A stretch of 64,000 nucleotides of DNA, taken from NCBI RefSeq assembly GCF_023703465.1, contig NZ_JAMQGP010000007.1, positions 248,001 to 312,000 on the forward strand, given 5' to 3'. Origin of the DNA: Echinimonas agarilytica (GTDB lineage Bacteria > Pseudomonadota > Gammaproteobacteria > Enterobacterales > Neiellaceae). Shown in pieces: positions 20,051 to 27,907 of this stretch. Made by a program: the position numbers and the translations under genes. The notes beneath the pieces are model-generated. The model was given only the letters and a program-made list of their open reading frames with translations. It did no database searches and had not been told where the DNA came from. Position 1 is the stretch's first letter, and every line of letters begins with the position of its first letter.

Positions 20051-20383
20051 ATGAAGGTGTATCAACAAATTATAAACAGCGCAATTAGCAATAATGATTA
20101 TTATTGGGAATATCAAGTAAATCTACCTTCCTTACCTTTTGGCTGGCCTACAATCGCTGTCGACACTCACATTGATCGCGTCAGCAACCGTACAGGGTTT
20201 GCCAAAGGCGATACCGTGGTCAAAGTGGAAGAAAAACTATTAAAAGTTGTTCCCGCAGAATTTAAGGTCGACGTTCACCACTGGCTGATCCTCCACGGTC
20301 GTTATACTTGTATCGCCCGTAAACCAAGATGTGGCTCATGCATCATTGAAGACTTGTGTGAGTTTAAAGATAAGACTGAATAG
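20051..20383 (+). pseudogene. 3'-nth fragment fused to a new N-terminal leader
   Basis: A 110-codon frame: 29 unrelated residues followed in frame by residues 130-210 of endonuclease III. It keeps the aspartate of VDTHIDRV and the four-cysteine iron-sulfur loop but lacks the catalytic lysine and the helix-hairpin-helix, so it cannot be a working glycosylase. It is preceded by a good ribosome binding site (GAGGAG, about 5 bases before the ATG), so it may still be translated. The last 99 bp differ from the intact nth at 16 positions in 13 codons, with a single amino acid change (Val to Ile), so this tail evolved under selection as part of a functional nth. Most simply it is the host's displaced gene end, or a donor's. 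Confidence 0.75.
20138..20284 (+). repeat. right copy of 147-bp direct repeat
   Basis: Identical to 12970-13116 in the intact nth. Upstream of 20138 there is no similarity to nth. Downstream of 20284 the similarity continues with about 16% nucleotide difference to the stop codon. Confidence 0.95.
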
Positions 20384-20756
20384 ACTTTCATCTGAATTCA
20401 GATAATCATCGACATAACGGGCTGATCATCCAAAAATCGGCCCTCCCTCTTTATCACCAATGAGTCGCGCAACGATTGGAAGGTTAAGCCGAGGACTGTT
20501 TAAACAATGCGAGTTCCGCAAGCCCGAGTAAAGCATGCAGCCGAAGGACGATGTTGTAGGGTTGCCAAGGTTTTTTTAGGAGCTTTGGCAAGCAAGCCCC
20601 TTAATAGCCGCCAGTCAGCATCGGCCACATGAAACCTATATACACCGTTGCCAGCTCAAACAAATGTTTATGAGCCATAGACAATCAAGCGTGATGAACG
20701 ATATCTTGTGAGACTATATAAGCGAAGCCGCTGCCACTCACTCATAAGTCATCTTC
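20384..20756. other. non-coding stretch with structured, repeat-like sequence
   Basis: No gene is supported in these 373 bp, immediately right of the nth fragment. A block around 20490-20615 reads like a structured element. TTGCCAA and TTGGCAA arms enclose a T-rich loop and are bracketed by GGG and CCC, and the motifs GAGGACTGTTTAAAC and CGAGTTCCGC lie upstream. I have an impression of similar wording in other gammaproteobacterial intergenic regions near mobile DNA but cannot confirm it here. The promoter for the following gene must lie at its right end. Confidence 0.45.
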
Positions 20757-21956
20757 ATGCAGTTACAATTAGACACTTATTCCCCAATTATTGTGCCAGT
20801 GAATTGGCAGTCAGAATTAATTGAAGACGACGAACAGCGGCTTTCGCTATTACGTCAGCATTTCTCAGGTATCGACCCGCTTACGATCAAAGCCAACATT
20901 TGGCCCATGGGATACGGCTCACTTGAACACGACAACCTGCCGATGCTCTATCAACCTTCGGCAATTTTTGAATTCGCAGGTTTGACCGATGAGCCAGATG
21001 TAGAACATGCTCAGCTTTATGTGTATGACAGCTGTCTGGCTGTACTTCATTTAAGACTATCGCTTTGCTCTGATATTTCTAACATTGATGATCTAGAGAT
21101 ATCAAACAGAGTTGAAGCCCTGTCGTTTCAATATTTATCGCCGGTGCTCGCTCAAATTTACGACATCAAAACCACAGCACCAATGATTCAGCCTAGCGCC
21201 TACAAATTTTTTGTGAATACTCGAGAAGAATTGATCAACGGCAAACCAATGTGGGTTGCTCGCATGCTCACCAAAGCGCCAAACTTACACGAAGAACACT
21301 ACCTTAAGTGGCTCAAAAACGTAGATGTTGATTCAGACTATTTATTACTTGGATCTGGAAATTCTTTGCTGGTTGAGCAAAAGCACTTTTCAGATGTAAA
21401 TCGCACCATGGTGATTTCACAATTCCATGCTGCCTTGATGAATCGAATTGAAGATTTATTGAAAGACAATTTGAAGCAGTTTAACAACAGCTATTACAAT
21501 TCCGACACGCTCGATAAACTGGCGCAGTCCATCAATAACCAGCAATACAGAAATGATCATATCGAGTTTATTGATATTCAAATGTCGGCCGCAGCAAGCG
21601 GCGTACAAGGTACAAGAAGAGAGCTACTCAAACAGTTCGGCCAAGCATGGCAGTTTGGTGAACAGCGCGATCGTATTACACAACTCACACATTTAACCCA
21701 AGCCCGACTAGATCGATTATCTCAAGACAAAATTCGGCACCAAAACCGTCGAATACAAACACTGCTTACTTTTTTAGGTGCCTTAGGGCTGATTAGCTTG
21801 GTAGTTGATTTAATTGATCTAGAGGGCAATACTGAACACGAACACTCAACGGGCCTGCTTGATCTCATTCAATTTTCATCAGCAGAACACATCATTAACA
21901 TTATGTTTTTGATGGTAATCTTAGTGACTCTGTACTTTTATAGAAATCATGAATAA
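20757..21956 (+). CDS. hypothetical protein with CorA-like C-terminal membrane hairpin
   Basis: Not recognised as a named family. The 399-aa protein has a soluble, mainly helical N-terminal portion of about 330 residues. It ends in two transmembrane segments (about 333-352 and 378-396) separated by an acidic, histidine-containing loop (EGNTEHEHS). A long charged helix precedes the first segment (about residues 285-330). The plan of a large cytoplasmic domain and a C-terminal two-helix hairpin is like CorA-type channels, but the GMN signature of CorA is absent. The downstream small gene overlaps by 8 bp, so the two are probably made together. It lies just outside the nth island. Confidence 0.75.
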   Translation: MQLQLDTYSPIIVPVNWQSELIEDDEQRLSLLRQHFSGIDPLTIKANIWPMGYGSLEHDNLPMLYQPSAIFEFAGLTDEPDVEHAQLYVYDSCLAVLHLRLSLCSDISNIDDLEISNRVEALSFQYLSPVLAQIYDIKTTAPMIQPSAYKFFVNTREELINGKPMWVARMLTKAPNLHEEHYLKWLKNVDVDSDYLLLGSGNSLLVEQKHFSDVNRTMVISQFHAALMNRIEDLLKDNLKQFNNSYYNSDTLDKLAQSINNQQYRNDHIEFIDIQMSAAASGVQGTRRELLKQFGQAWQFGEQRDRITQLTHLTQARLDRLSQDKIRHQNRRIQTLLTFLGALGLISLVVDLIDLEGNTEHEHSTGLLDLIQFSSAEHIINIMFLMVILVTLYFYRNHE

Positions 21957-22299
21957 ACGAATTCGATTAACTATTATTTTTTCAGCAGATACTTTTCCTT
22001 ACGCTTCAGTGCTTGAGTTTATGACGCCTCGACTGAGTCAACTATTTGCAGGTGCATGCTGCCAACCGATTGATGGCATTTGGTCGGAAGATGGTGAGGA
22101 AGACAAATCGAGCTACCATTTAGGTCAACAAGAGTCAGGGATGAAGGTCATCTTATCAATCATGCCCGATAAAATAGAGCTTGCCCAACAGCATATTCAG
22201 CAACTACTACAAGAGCTCAAAGACGACCTCAACATCGCCATCAAATGGGTTCATGTGGAGCAGGAAGAAGTCACTGCACATCATTTTAAGCTGCGATAG
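21949..22299 (+). CDS. hypothetical small cytoplasmic protein, partner of the preceding gene
   Basis: An unrecognised 116-aa protein without signal peptide or membrane segment. It begins KRIRLTIIFSAD and ends in a helix-rich second half, with a mixed alpha/beta pattern like a small ferredoxin-like or ACT-like fold. Its start lies inside the end of the CorA-like gene (8-bp overlap), which argues for coupled translation and a shared function. Confidence 0.7.
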   Translation: MNKRIRLTIIFSADTFPYASVLEFMTPRLSQLFAGACCQPIDGIWSEDGEEDKSSYHLGQQESGMKVILSIMPDKIELAQQHIQQLLQELKDDLNIAIKWVHVEQEEVTAHHFKLR

Positions 22300-22396
22300 G
22301 TGTTAACTATTCTCCCTGAAAGGCATTCAACACCAAGCAGCATAAATAATATAATTCAAACACTTAACTATAAAATACAACCTAAAGGAACCAGAC

Positions 22397-22801
22397 ATGC
22401 GTGTATTACATACCATGCTTCGCGTAGGCGATTTACAACGTTCTATTGAGTTCTACACTCAAATCATGGGAATGAATCTGCTTCGCCAGCATGAAAATGA
22501 TGAGTACAAATACACCCTCGCTTTTGTGGGGTATGGCGACGAAAGCGAAGGCGCAGTGATAGAGTTAACCTATAATTGGGGTACTGAAGACTACGATATG
22601 GGCAATGCTTTCGGCCATGTAGCCATCGGGGTTGACGATATTTATGGCACCTGTGACGCAATTCGAGCGGCGGGCGGTCACATCAGTCGCGAGCCTGGCC
22701 CTGTGAAGGGTGGCGCAACAGAAATAGCCTTTGTTGATGACCCAGATGGCTACAAGTTAGAACTCATTCAAATGGAAAGTGCAAGCAAAGGCTTAGGCTA
22801 A
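22397..22801 (+). CDS. gloA: lactoylglutathione lyase (glyoxalase I)
   Basis: Cytoplasmic metalloenzyme that isomerises the methylglyoxal-glutathione hemithioacetal to S-lactoylglutathione. It is 134 aa, the standard length for the Ni-type bacterial enzyme. Expected metal ligands are present: His5 in VLHTMLRV, Glu in VIELTYNWG (about 56), His in FGHVAIGV (about 74) and Glu in KLELIQ (about 122). An AAAGGA ribosome binding site precedes the ATG. gloA next to rnt and motY is common in marine gammaproteobacteria. Confidence 0.96.
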   Translation: MRVLHTMLRVGDLQRSIEFYTQIMGMNLLRQHENDEYKYTLAFVGYGDESEGAVIELTYNWGTEDYDMGNAFGHVAIGVDDIYGTCDAIRAAGGHISREPGPVKGGATEIAFVDDPDGYKLELIQMESASKGLG

Positions 22802-22810
22802 GCCAGCGAA

Positions 22811-22839
22811 AGCAGCCTCTTATTGAGGGGCTGCTGTTT
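22811..22839 (+). terminator. hairpin between converging gloA and motY
   Basis: AGCAGCCTC (22811-22819) can pair with GAGGGGCTGCT (22825-22835), leaving a short loop that contains the motY stop codon. It is followed by TGTTT. It could end gloA transcription, but the T run is poor. Confidence 0.4.
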
Positions 22840-23782
22840 GGGTGGCGGCTGCCTGCACAACTCCCGCACTCTGTTCAGCTTGCAGCTCTTGTTCCGCATA
22901 GTCATCTAAACTCGCGTCACGCGTTAAGCGCATCACTACTCTTCGGTTTTTCTGTCGGCCTAGTGGTGTTTCGTTTGAAGATATATGACGTCGTTCACCA
23001 TATCCTGAAGATACCAGCTTATCGTCATCCACTCCTTGTTCAATTAAAAACTCTCGAATAGCGTTGGCACGCTTTTTAGACAGCTCTAAATTCAACCAGC
23101 GCCCACCATAGCTATCTGAATATGCATCAATATTGATTTTGACGATGGCAGGATCATTCACCACGTATTCCGCAACACGACGCAAACGGCGTTGAGATTC
23201 TAGCTCTAATCGGTCACTGTTCGACCGGTAGTTTAATACCGTCAATGCAACATCATCAAAGCCAAACGGCAGAAGCCCGCCCACACATTCCACAAAATCT
23301 GCATAACCGGAACGAAAATTAGCCGAATTAAGAGCAACGCTAACTTCGCCGCCCTTTCTATAACCATCTCGATAATAAAAAGTTGGATTATTGCCCTGCT
23401 CTAACTCTGTCAATACAGACCATGACAATTTAGGATTTAAGCTTGGGTCAAAACCTTCTAATACCTTCAGTGTTGCCAAATGAGCGGGCTCCAAACCAGG
23501 TTTGTAAGCAGGAGGTACGGCAACAAGCTGTGCAAAGCCGGTTGCGCGAGGCTGTCGAAAGGCATCCATCGTCATGTTGATGTCGTTTTGAGTGCCCGCC
23601 TCACCGTGAAACTTCGCAGTTCCAAATCGTGGAATGGCATGTTCTAACTGGCATGCAAGCGGTGTGCTTTTACTCATAACCCAGTCTGAACTTGCCAACG
23701 GAGCTTGATACTGGCGCAAAGCCGCTTCCGTTGGTGCTGCTAGGAGCACGGTTGCACATGTTACTAGACTGTATTTCCACAT
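22820..23782 (-). CDS. motY: sodium-type flagellar motor protein MotY
   Basis: Periplasmic T-ring component of the Na+-driven polar flagellar motor that helps anchor the PomA/PomB stator. Of its 320 aa the first about 20 are a signal peptide ending in a TEA/A site. The MotY-specific N-terminal domain begins with LRQYQAPLASSDWVMSKST and includes VPPAYKPGL. A C-terminal OmpA-like peptidoglycan-binding domain has DAYSDSYGGRWLNLELSKKRA and NRRVVMRL. A non-conserved Gln/Ala-rich tail of about 30 residues extends beyond the OmpA domain. It converges on gloA and diverges from rnt. Confidence 0.93.
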   Translation of the reverse strand: MWKYSLVTCATVLLAAPTEAALRQYQAPLASSDWVMSKSTPLACQLEHAIPRFGTAKFHGEAGTQNDINMTMDAFRQPRATGFAQLVAVPPAYKPGLEPAHLATLKVLEGFDPSLNPKLSWSVLTELEQGNNPTFYYRDGYRKGGEVSVALNSANFRSGYADFVECVGGLLPFGFDDVALTVLNYRSNSDRLELESQRRLRRVAEYVVNDPAIVKINIDAYSDSYGGRWLNLELSKKRANAIREFLIEQGVDDDKLVSSGYGERRHISSNETPLGRQKNRRVVMRLTRDASLDDYAEQELQAEQSAGVVQAAATQTAAPQ

Positions 23783-23921
23783 AGCTCTAAACCGGTTTTC
23801 GCGTATCTAAGAAGTTTATCGGCTTCAAAACTGCATTCTTTAACTGAATTTAACAAATTACGACACAGAATCCGAGATTTCTGGAATAATAGCCAGCTGA
23901 ATGAATATCTCTGGAGTTCTC

Positions 23922-24596
23922 ATGACCGATGCTGTTGACCAGCATAGTTTAGCTGGCCGTTTTCGTGGTTACTACCCTGTTGTTGTTGATATTGAAACGG
24001 CGGGTTTCAATGCCACTACTGACGCGATGCTTGAGCTTGCCGCGACCCCACTCAGCATGAATGATGATGGAGAGCTGGTCCGGCTCGAAACCATAGCCTT
24101 CAATATTGCGCCATTTGAAGGCGCCAATTTAGAACCATCATCTTTGGCATTTACCGGTATTAACCCGGACTGCCCTGAGCGGAATGCAATCGCAGAAAAA
24201 ACGGCTTTGACTGAGCTATTCAAAAAACTTCGCGCACTTCAAAAACAACATGATTGCCAACGTTGCGTGCTGGTCGCCCATAATGCCGCGTTTGATAACA
24301 GTTTTTTAAATGCTGCGATTCAAAGAACAAAACACAAACGTAGCCCCTTCCACCCATTCGTCACATTTGACACCACGACATTGTGTGCATTGATTTTGGG
24401 GAAGACAGTGTTGTCAGAAGCCTGCGAGTTGGCTGGGGTTGATTTTGATAAATCTCAAGCACACAGTGCTGCCTACGATACAGAAAAGACAGCTGAATTG
24501 TTTTGTCATATGGTGAATCACCATCAGGCGCTTGGAGGGTGGCCATATACGGTAGCAAAACAGCCTCAAGAAGAAGAACCTTCGGCTGAAATTTAG
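23922..24596 (+). CDS. rnt: ribonuclease T
   Basis: DEDD-family 3'-5' exoribonuclease that trims tRNA CCA ends and matures 5S and 23S rRNA. The exonuclease motifs are visible: VVDIETAGFN (Exo I), LVAHNAAFDNSFL (Exo II) and HSAAYDTEKTAELF (Exo III). The start at 23922 has a GGAG ribosome binding site five bases upstream and gives 224 aa, close to the usual 215. An upstream ATG at 23901 lacks a site of that quality. It is divergent from motY. Confidence 0.95.
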   Translation: MTDAVDQHSLAGRFRGYYPVVVDIETAGFNATTDAMLELAATPLSMNDDGELVRLETIAFNIAPFEGANLEPSSLAFTGINPDCPERNAIAEKTALTELFKKLRALQKQHDCQRCVLVAHNAAFDNSFLNAAIQRTKHKRSPFHPFVTFDTTTLCALILGKTVLSEACELAGVDFDKSQAHSAAYDTEKTAELFCHMVNHHQALGGWPYTVAKQPQEEEPSAEI

Positions 24597-24604
24597 AGTA
24601 TAAA

Positions 24605-24629
24605 AAAGGCGACCATTGAGGCCGCCTTT
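24605..24629. terminator. bidirectional hairpin terminator
   Basis: AAAGGCG (24605-24611) pairs with CGCCTTT (24623-24629). On the minus strand the stem is followed by CGCCTTTTTTATA, a proper intrinsic terminator for the small gene at 24637-24714. On the plus strand it follows the rnt stop, with a weaker T run. Confidence 0.7.
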
Positions 24630-24636
24630 CATTAAA

Positions 24637-24714
24637 TTACTTCACACCATTCATTTGTAATTCATGGCCGATGCGAAAAAATCGAGCAATGATATTCGAA
24701 CGTTTCTTAGTCAT
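24637..24714 (-). CDS. putative 25-aa small protein
   Basis: A tiny frame with every part of a real gene. GGAG lies five bases before the ATG at 24714. It has 25 codons, a TAA stop, an intrinsic terminator immediately after, and a promoter-like pair of boxes 40-70 bp upstream. The peptide begins MTKKRSN and continues IIARFFRIG, so it is basic with an amphipathic helix-like centre and no signal peptide. No family is recognised and no function can be inferred. It sits between converging rnt and the peroxiredoxin gene, in the same orientation as the latter. Confidence 0.55.
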   Translation of the reverse strand: MTKKRSNIIARFFRIGHELQMNGVK

Positions 24715-24754
24715 ATTAACTCCAAAGTGTGACTCACATCTCAAACATGGCGCC

Positions 24755-24783
24755 ATTCTATTCTTGAACATCACATTTGACCA
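24755..24783 (-). promoter_or_regulatory. putative sigma-70 promoter of the 25-aa gene
   Basis: Read on the minus strand, TGGTCA (24783-24778) and TAGAAT (24760-24755) are separated by exactly 17 bp, matching the -35 and -10 consensus at 4 and 5 of 6 positions. Transcription would begin about 35 bases before the small gene's start codon. Confidence 0.45.
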
Positions 24784-24901
24784 CTGAGAAATTCTACCCA
24801 TTCGGATTAGTTAATCTAATCCAAAATACGAGTTAACTTTTCACAAAAAATCACACCCTGAAAGTAATCATAAGCGCCATCATCGCAGTAAACAGGCGTA
24901 A

Positions 24902-24926
24902 AAAAGGCCGCTCAAAGCGGCCTTTT
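24902..24926 (-). terminator. terminator of the peroxiredoxin gene
   Basis: An 11-bp GC-rich stem (AAAAGGCCGCT with AGCGGCCTTTT) with a three-base loop lies 25 bp after the peroxiredoxin stop on the minus strand and ends in a T run. Confidence 0.8.
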
Positions 24927-24949
24927 GCATCATCTCAAAGAATGTGAGA

Positions 24950-25555
24950 TTACAAGCCTTCCGCGTTTGCTGACAAGTACTTAGCAACACCTTCTGGAGA
25001 TGCGTCCATACCTTCTTTACCATCTTCCCACTGTGCAGGACAAACTTCACCGTTTTTCTCGTGGAAGTTCAAGGCATCAACCATACGCAACATTTCGTCA
25101 ATGTTACGGCCTAATGGCAGGTCGTTTACAACTTGGTGACGAACAACACCAGCAGTATCAATCAAGAAAGAACCACGGAAAGCAACGCCCGCTTCAGGGT
25201 GCTCTACGTCGTATGCTTGACAGATTTCGTGCTTCACGTCTGCTACGAGTGGGTATTTTACTTGGCCGATGCCGCCGTCAGCAACATCAGTGTTACGCCA
25301 TGCGTTGTGTGTGAATTGTGAATCGATAGAAACACCGATTACTTTAACGCCTTTCGCTTCGAAATCCGCAACGCGGTGATCGAAAGCAATCAACTCAGAT
25401 GGGCACACGAACGTGAAGTCGAGTGGGTAGAAGAATACAACCGCAGCAGAACCCGCAAGGTATTCTGTTAGGTTAAAGTTATCAACAATCTCACCGTTAC
25501 CAAGTACCGCCGCCGCAGTAAAATCTGGGGCAGGACGACCGACTAATACAGCCAT
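24950..25555 (-). CDS. typical 2-Cys peroxiredoxin (AhpC/Prx1 type)
   Basis: Cytoplasmic thiol peroxidase reducing H2O2 and organic hydroperoxides, 201 aa. The peroxidatic cysteine C51 sits in DFTFVCPSEL, with the upstream Pro and Thr of the family, and the resolving cysteine C172 in GEVCPAQW. The C-terminal region matches the thioredoxin-dependent Prx1 class. GGAGAAATAAC precedes the ATG. Transcription is separate from grxD upstream (113-bp gap). Expression is likely to respond to oxidative stress, although no OxyR site was identified. Confidence 0.92.
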   Translation of the reverse strand: MAVLVGRPAPDFTAAAVLGNGEIVDNFNLTEYLAGSAAVVFFYPLDFTFVCPSELIAFDHRVADFEAKGVKVIGVSIDSQFTHNAWRNTDVADGGIGQVKYPLVADVKHEICQAYDVEHPEAGVAFRGSFLIDTAGVVRHQVVNDLPLGRNIDEMLRMVDALNFHEKNGEVCPAQWEDGKEGMDASPEGVAKYLSANAEGL

Positions 25556-25668
25556 GTTATTTCTCCATGTTATGTTTTCTATACAGCCCGCAATTGGACT
25601 GAATGTTACGATCTAATACAAATTAGCAGGCTCTCAGGGATTTAACACCGAAAGCCAATTAAAAACAG

Positions 25669-26022
25669 TTATTCAGCAGGATCGTTATTTTCTGTTTCAA
25701 CAGGATGACGAGCTGCGGCTTCAGAGATCAGAGTTTGCAACTCACCTTGTTGGAACATTTCGATCAAGATGTCACATCCACCAACGAGTTCGCCTTCAAT
25801 CCACAATTGTGGAAATGTAGGCCAATTAGCAAATTTAGGAAGCTCAGCGCGAATGTCAGGGTTTTGTAAAATATCAACGTAAGCAAAGCGCTCACCGCAC
25901 TGCATCAATACTTGTGAAGCTTGTGATGAAAAACCACAGCTTGGTAATTTCGGAGACCCTTTCATATAAAGTAAGATAGGGTTGTCAGATAGTTGCTTTT
26001 TAATGCGCTCAAGCGTTTCCAT
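25669..26022 (-). CDS. grxD: monothiol glutaredoxin (Grx4/GrxD)
   Basis: Monothiol CGFS-type glutaredoxin (117 aa) that carries [2Fe-2S] clusters with glutathione and BolA partners in iron-sulfur trafficking. The active site is PSCGFSSQA near residue 30. WPTFPQLWI and GGCDILIEMFQ follow as in E. coli GrxD. It stands divergent from sodB and upstream of the peroxiredoxin gene. Confidence 0.95.
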   Translation of the reverse strand: METLERIKKQLSDNPILLYMKGSPKLPSCGFSSQASQVLMQCGERFAYVDILQNPDIRAELPKFANWPTFPQLWIEGELVGGCDILIEMFQQGELQTLISEAAARHPVETENNDPAE

Positions 26023-26248
26023 AATAAATCTCTAGGCCTGTTTTCTTTCGATGGCGACATTCTACGCGTGAAGTGTAGCGAATCAAACAGATAGTTTAAG
26101 GGGTTTTTACCTATTAGTTTGATAGGCAAAGTCACTTAAAAAAATTCAATCCTCCCTTTTATAACGCTCAATAATCGCTAGAATAGCGTTACTATTAAAA
26201 AACAAACACACACAAGGGCATCTGCCCTGCCAATGGAGACTGGAGATT

Positions 26249-26830
26249 ATGGCGTTTGAACTACCACCTCTTCCTTACGCGAAGGAAGCATTAGAACCAC
26301 ACATCTCAGCAGAGACTCTTGAGTACCACTATGGTAAACATCACAACACTTATGTTGTAAAACTCAACGGTTTAGTTGAAGGCACTGAATTCGCAGGTAA
26401 GAGCTTAGAAGAAGTTGTTAAAACTTCATCAGGCGGCGTATTCAACAACGCAGCACAAATCTGGAACCACACGTTCTATTGGAACAGCTTAAGCCCAAAT
26501 GGCGGCGGCGAACCAACAGGCGATTTAGCAGAAGCAATTAATGCTGCATTCGGTTCTTTCGAAGAGTTCAAAGCAAAATTCACTGATAGCGCAATCAACA
26601 ACTTCGGCTCAAGCTGGACTTGGTTAGTGAAAAAAGCAGACGGTTCTTTGGCAATCGTAAATACTTCTAACGCAGCAACACCGCTGACAGAAGAAGGCGT
26701 TACACCGGTATTAACTGTAGATTTGTGGGAACACGCTTACTACATTGATTTCCGCAACTTGCGTCCGAGCTACATGGAAGCGTTCTGGAAATTGGCGAAC
26801 TGGGAATTTGCAGCGAAAAACTTCGCTTAA
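26249..26830 (+). CDS. sodB: iron superoxide dismutase
   Basis: Cytoplasmic Fe-type superoxide dismutase, 193 aa. Metal ligands are seen as His27 (in the HHNTYV context), His74 (NHTFYW), Asp157 and His161 (DLWEHAYYIDF). The residues around QIWNHTFYWNSL and FGSSWTWLV fit the Fe rather than Mn enzyme. The 5' region has a TATAAC box near 26160 followed by an inverted repeat CGCTA-GAA-TAGCG, which may shape the leader RNA. A strong terminator follows. Confidence 0.96.
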   Translation: MAFELPPLPYAKEALEPHISAETLEYHYGKHHNTYVVKLNGLVEGTEFAGKSLEEVVKTSSGGVFNNAAQIWNHTFYWNSLSPNGGGEPTGDLAEAINAAFGSFEEFKAKFTDSAINNFGSSWTWLVKKADGSLAIVNTSNAATPLTEEGVTPVLTVDLWEHAYYIDFRNLRPSYMEAFWKLANWEFAAKNFA

Positions 26831-26850
26831 GCTTTTAGATTCTGCACATT

Positions 26851-26880
26851 AAAAAGCCGGGTGATTGCCCGGCTTTTTTT
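26851..26880 (+). terminator. sodB terminator
   Basis: AAAAAGCCGGG (26851-26861) pairs with CCCGGCTTTTT across a six-base loop, followed by more T residues. It is symmetrical enough to serve the converging fadR gene as well. Confidence 0.85.
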
Positions 26881-26899
26881 ATGTCTGTAATGCGGTCGA

Positions 26900-27652
26900 T
26901 TATTTGTCGACAATATTCGACGGCAATTCTTTGCGATGCATTTCCCACAAAATTGCGCTATCTCGGCCATAATGGCGCACCGCAAAGACAACATCATCGT
27001 GTTTGCCCTGCTCTGCCAATGTATTAACCTGGTCGTAAAACTTGAGTGTCAATTCACGACTATCAGGGTAACTGTAATGATGACCACCAATTCTTGTGTA
27101 CAAGCCTTTAAAGCCGTTCAGAATCAATACATAGATTGGGTTGTCAGCAATACGCGCCATGGCTTGATGAAAGTTATAATCCACTAACGCAAACTCTTCG
27201 CCATCTTCCGCGGTTTGTTTTGCATCTTCAATGGCTTTCATGACCGCTTGCGGATCAGCTTTGATCGCTGCTCGTAAATAAATAGCAGCAATATTTGTAC
27301 GTGCAGATAACAAATGGTCAATCAAATCCGGCATTCCATCTTGATCTAAACGCGCCAGCGTCATCAAAATGTTCAGCCCTGATGTTTCCCAAAAGTTATT
27401 GACTCGGGTAGGTTTGCCGTGTTGGATTGTAATCCAACCGTCTTGCTTTAAACGCTGCAAGACTTCTCTTAAGGTTGTGCGAGTCACACCTATTAGCTCA
27501 GATAGCTCACGCTCGGCAGGTAAGATTGAACCTGGAGGAAAACGATTATTCCAAATTGAACGAACAATATATTCTTCAGCAAATTCCGCTGGATTTTTTG
27601 CCTGAATGACACTTTGGTCATCAATATTGCCGCGGCGATCTAAGTGAGACAA
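26900..27652 (-). CDS. fadR: fatty acid metabolism regulator FadR
   Basis: GntR-family regulator that senses long-chain acyl-CoA, represses fad genes and activates fab genes. It is 250 aa. The N-terminal winged helix contains FAEEYIVRSIWNNRFPPGSILPAE in two consecutive parts and GVTRTTLREVLQRL. The C-terminal acyl-CoA domain has NFHQAMARIADNPIY and RIGGHHYSY. It carries about 17 extra N-terminal residues compared with E. coli, because no start codon exists nearer the conserved AKNPAEFAEEY. The fadR/nhaB divergent pair is shared with E. coli and vibrios. Confidence 0.94.
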   Translation of the reverse strand: MSHLDRRGNIDDQSVIQAKNPAEFAEEYIVRSIWNNRFPPGSILPAERELSELIGVTRTTLREVLQRLKQDGWITIQHGKPTRVNNFWETSGLNILMTLARLDQDGMPDLIDHLLSARTNIAAIYLRAAIKADPQAVMKAIEDAKQTAEDGEEFALVDYNFHQAMARIADNPIYVLILNGFKGLYTRIGGHHYSYPDSRELTLKFYDQVNTLAEQGKHDDVVFAVRHYGRDSAILWEMHRKELPSNIVDK

Positions 27653-27907
27653 GCCGATACCACCCGTTAGTTTTGTAATTAAAAGCCACTCATCATACCA
27701 GAGCGCTGATTAGAGCGCCAAGAACCATTCAACATCTTTTGTTCACATATTCGATGAGTTAGGGCTCAAATCAAAGTTTTAACAGACTATATATGTATTA
27801 TTTTCAAAAAAATAAGCAGTCGTAACGCAAGAACTTGCGATACAATCTGCGTCAATAAGATTTATACAAATCCGTAACATAATAATTCGTCAGGGTACAA
27901 AATCGCT

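Larger units (their letters stand above)
12970..20284. mobile_element. putative genomic island inserted in the 3' part of nth
   Basis: A segment of about 7.2 kb is bounded by 147-bp perfect direct repeats of nth sequence. It leaves a full-length nth at the left and a displaced 3'-nth fragment at the right. The enclosed genes are all on the minus strand, look more AT-rich by eye than the flanking rnf and housekeeping genes, and have cargo-like functions (two-component system, sulfatase/peroxidase fusion lipoprotein). No integrase, transposase, terminal inverted repeat or tRNA was recognised between the repeats. The arrangement resembles an element that integrates into the 3' end of a conserved gene and supplies a replacement end. 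It could equally be a decayed element, or a cargo block gained by homologous recombination at nth. Confidence 0.6.

Noticed and set aside
12970-20284. Classical transposon or prophage
   Set aside because: No transposase, integrase, structural phage gene or terminal inverted repeat was found between the direct repeats.
20051-20383. Second functional endonuclease III
   Set aside because: It lacks residues 1-129, including the catalytic lysine and helix-hairpin-helix.
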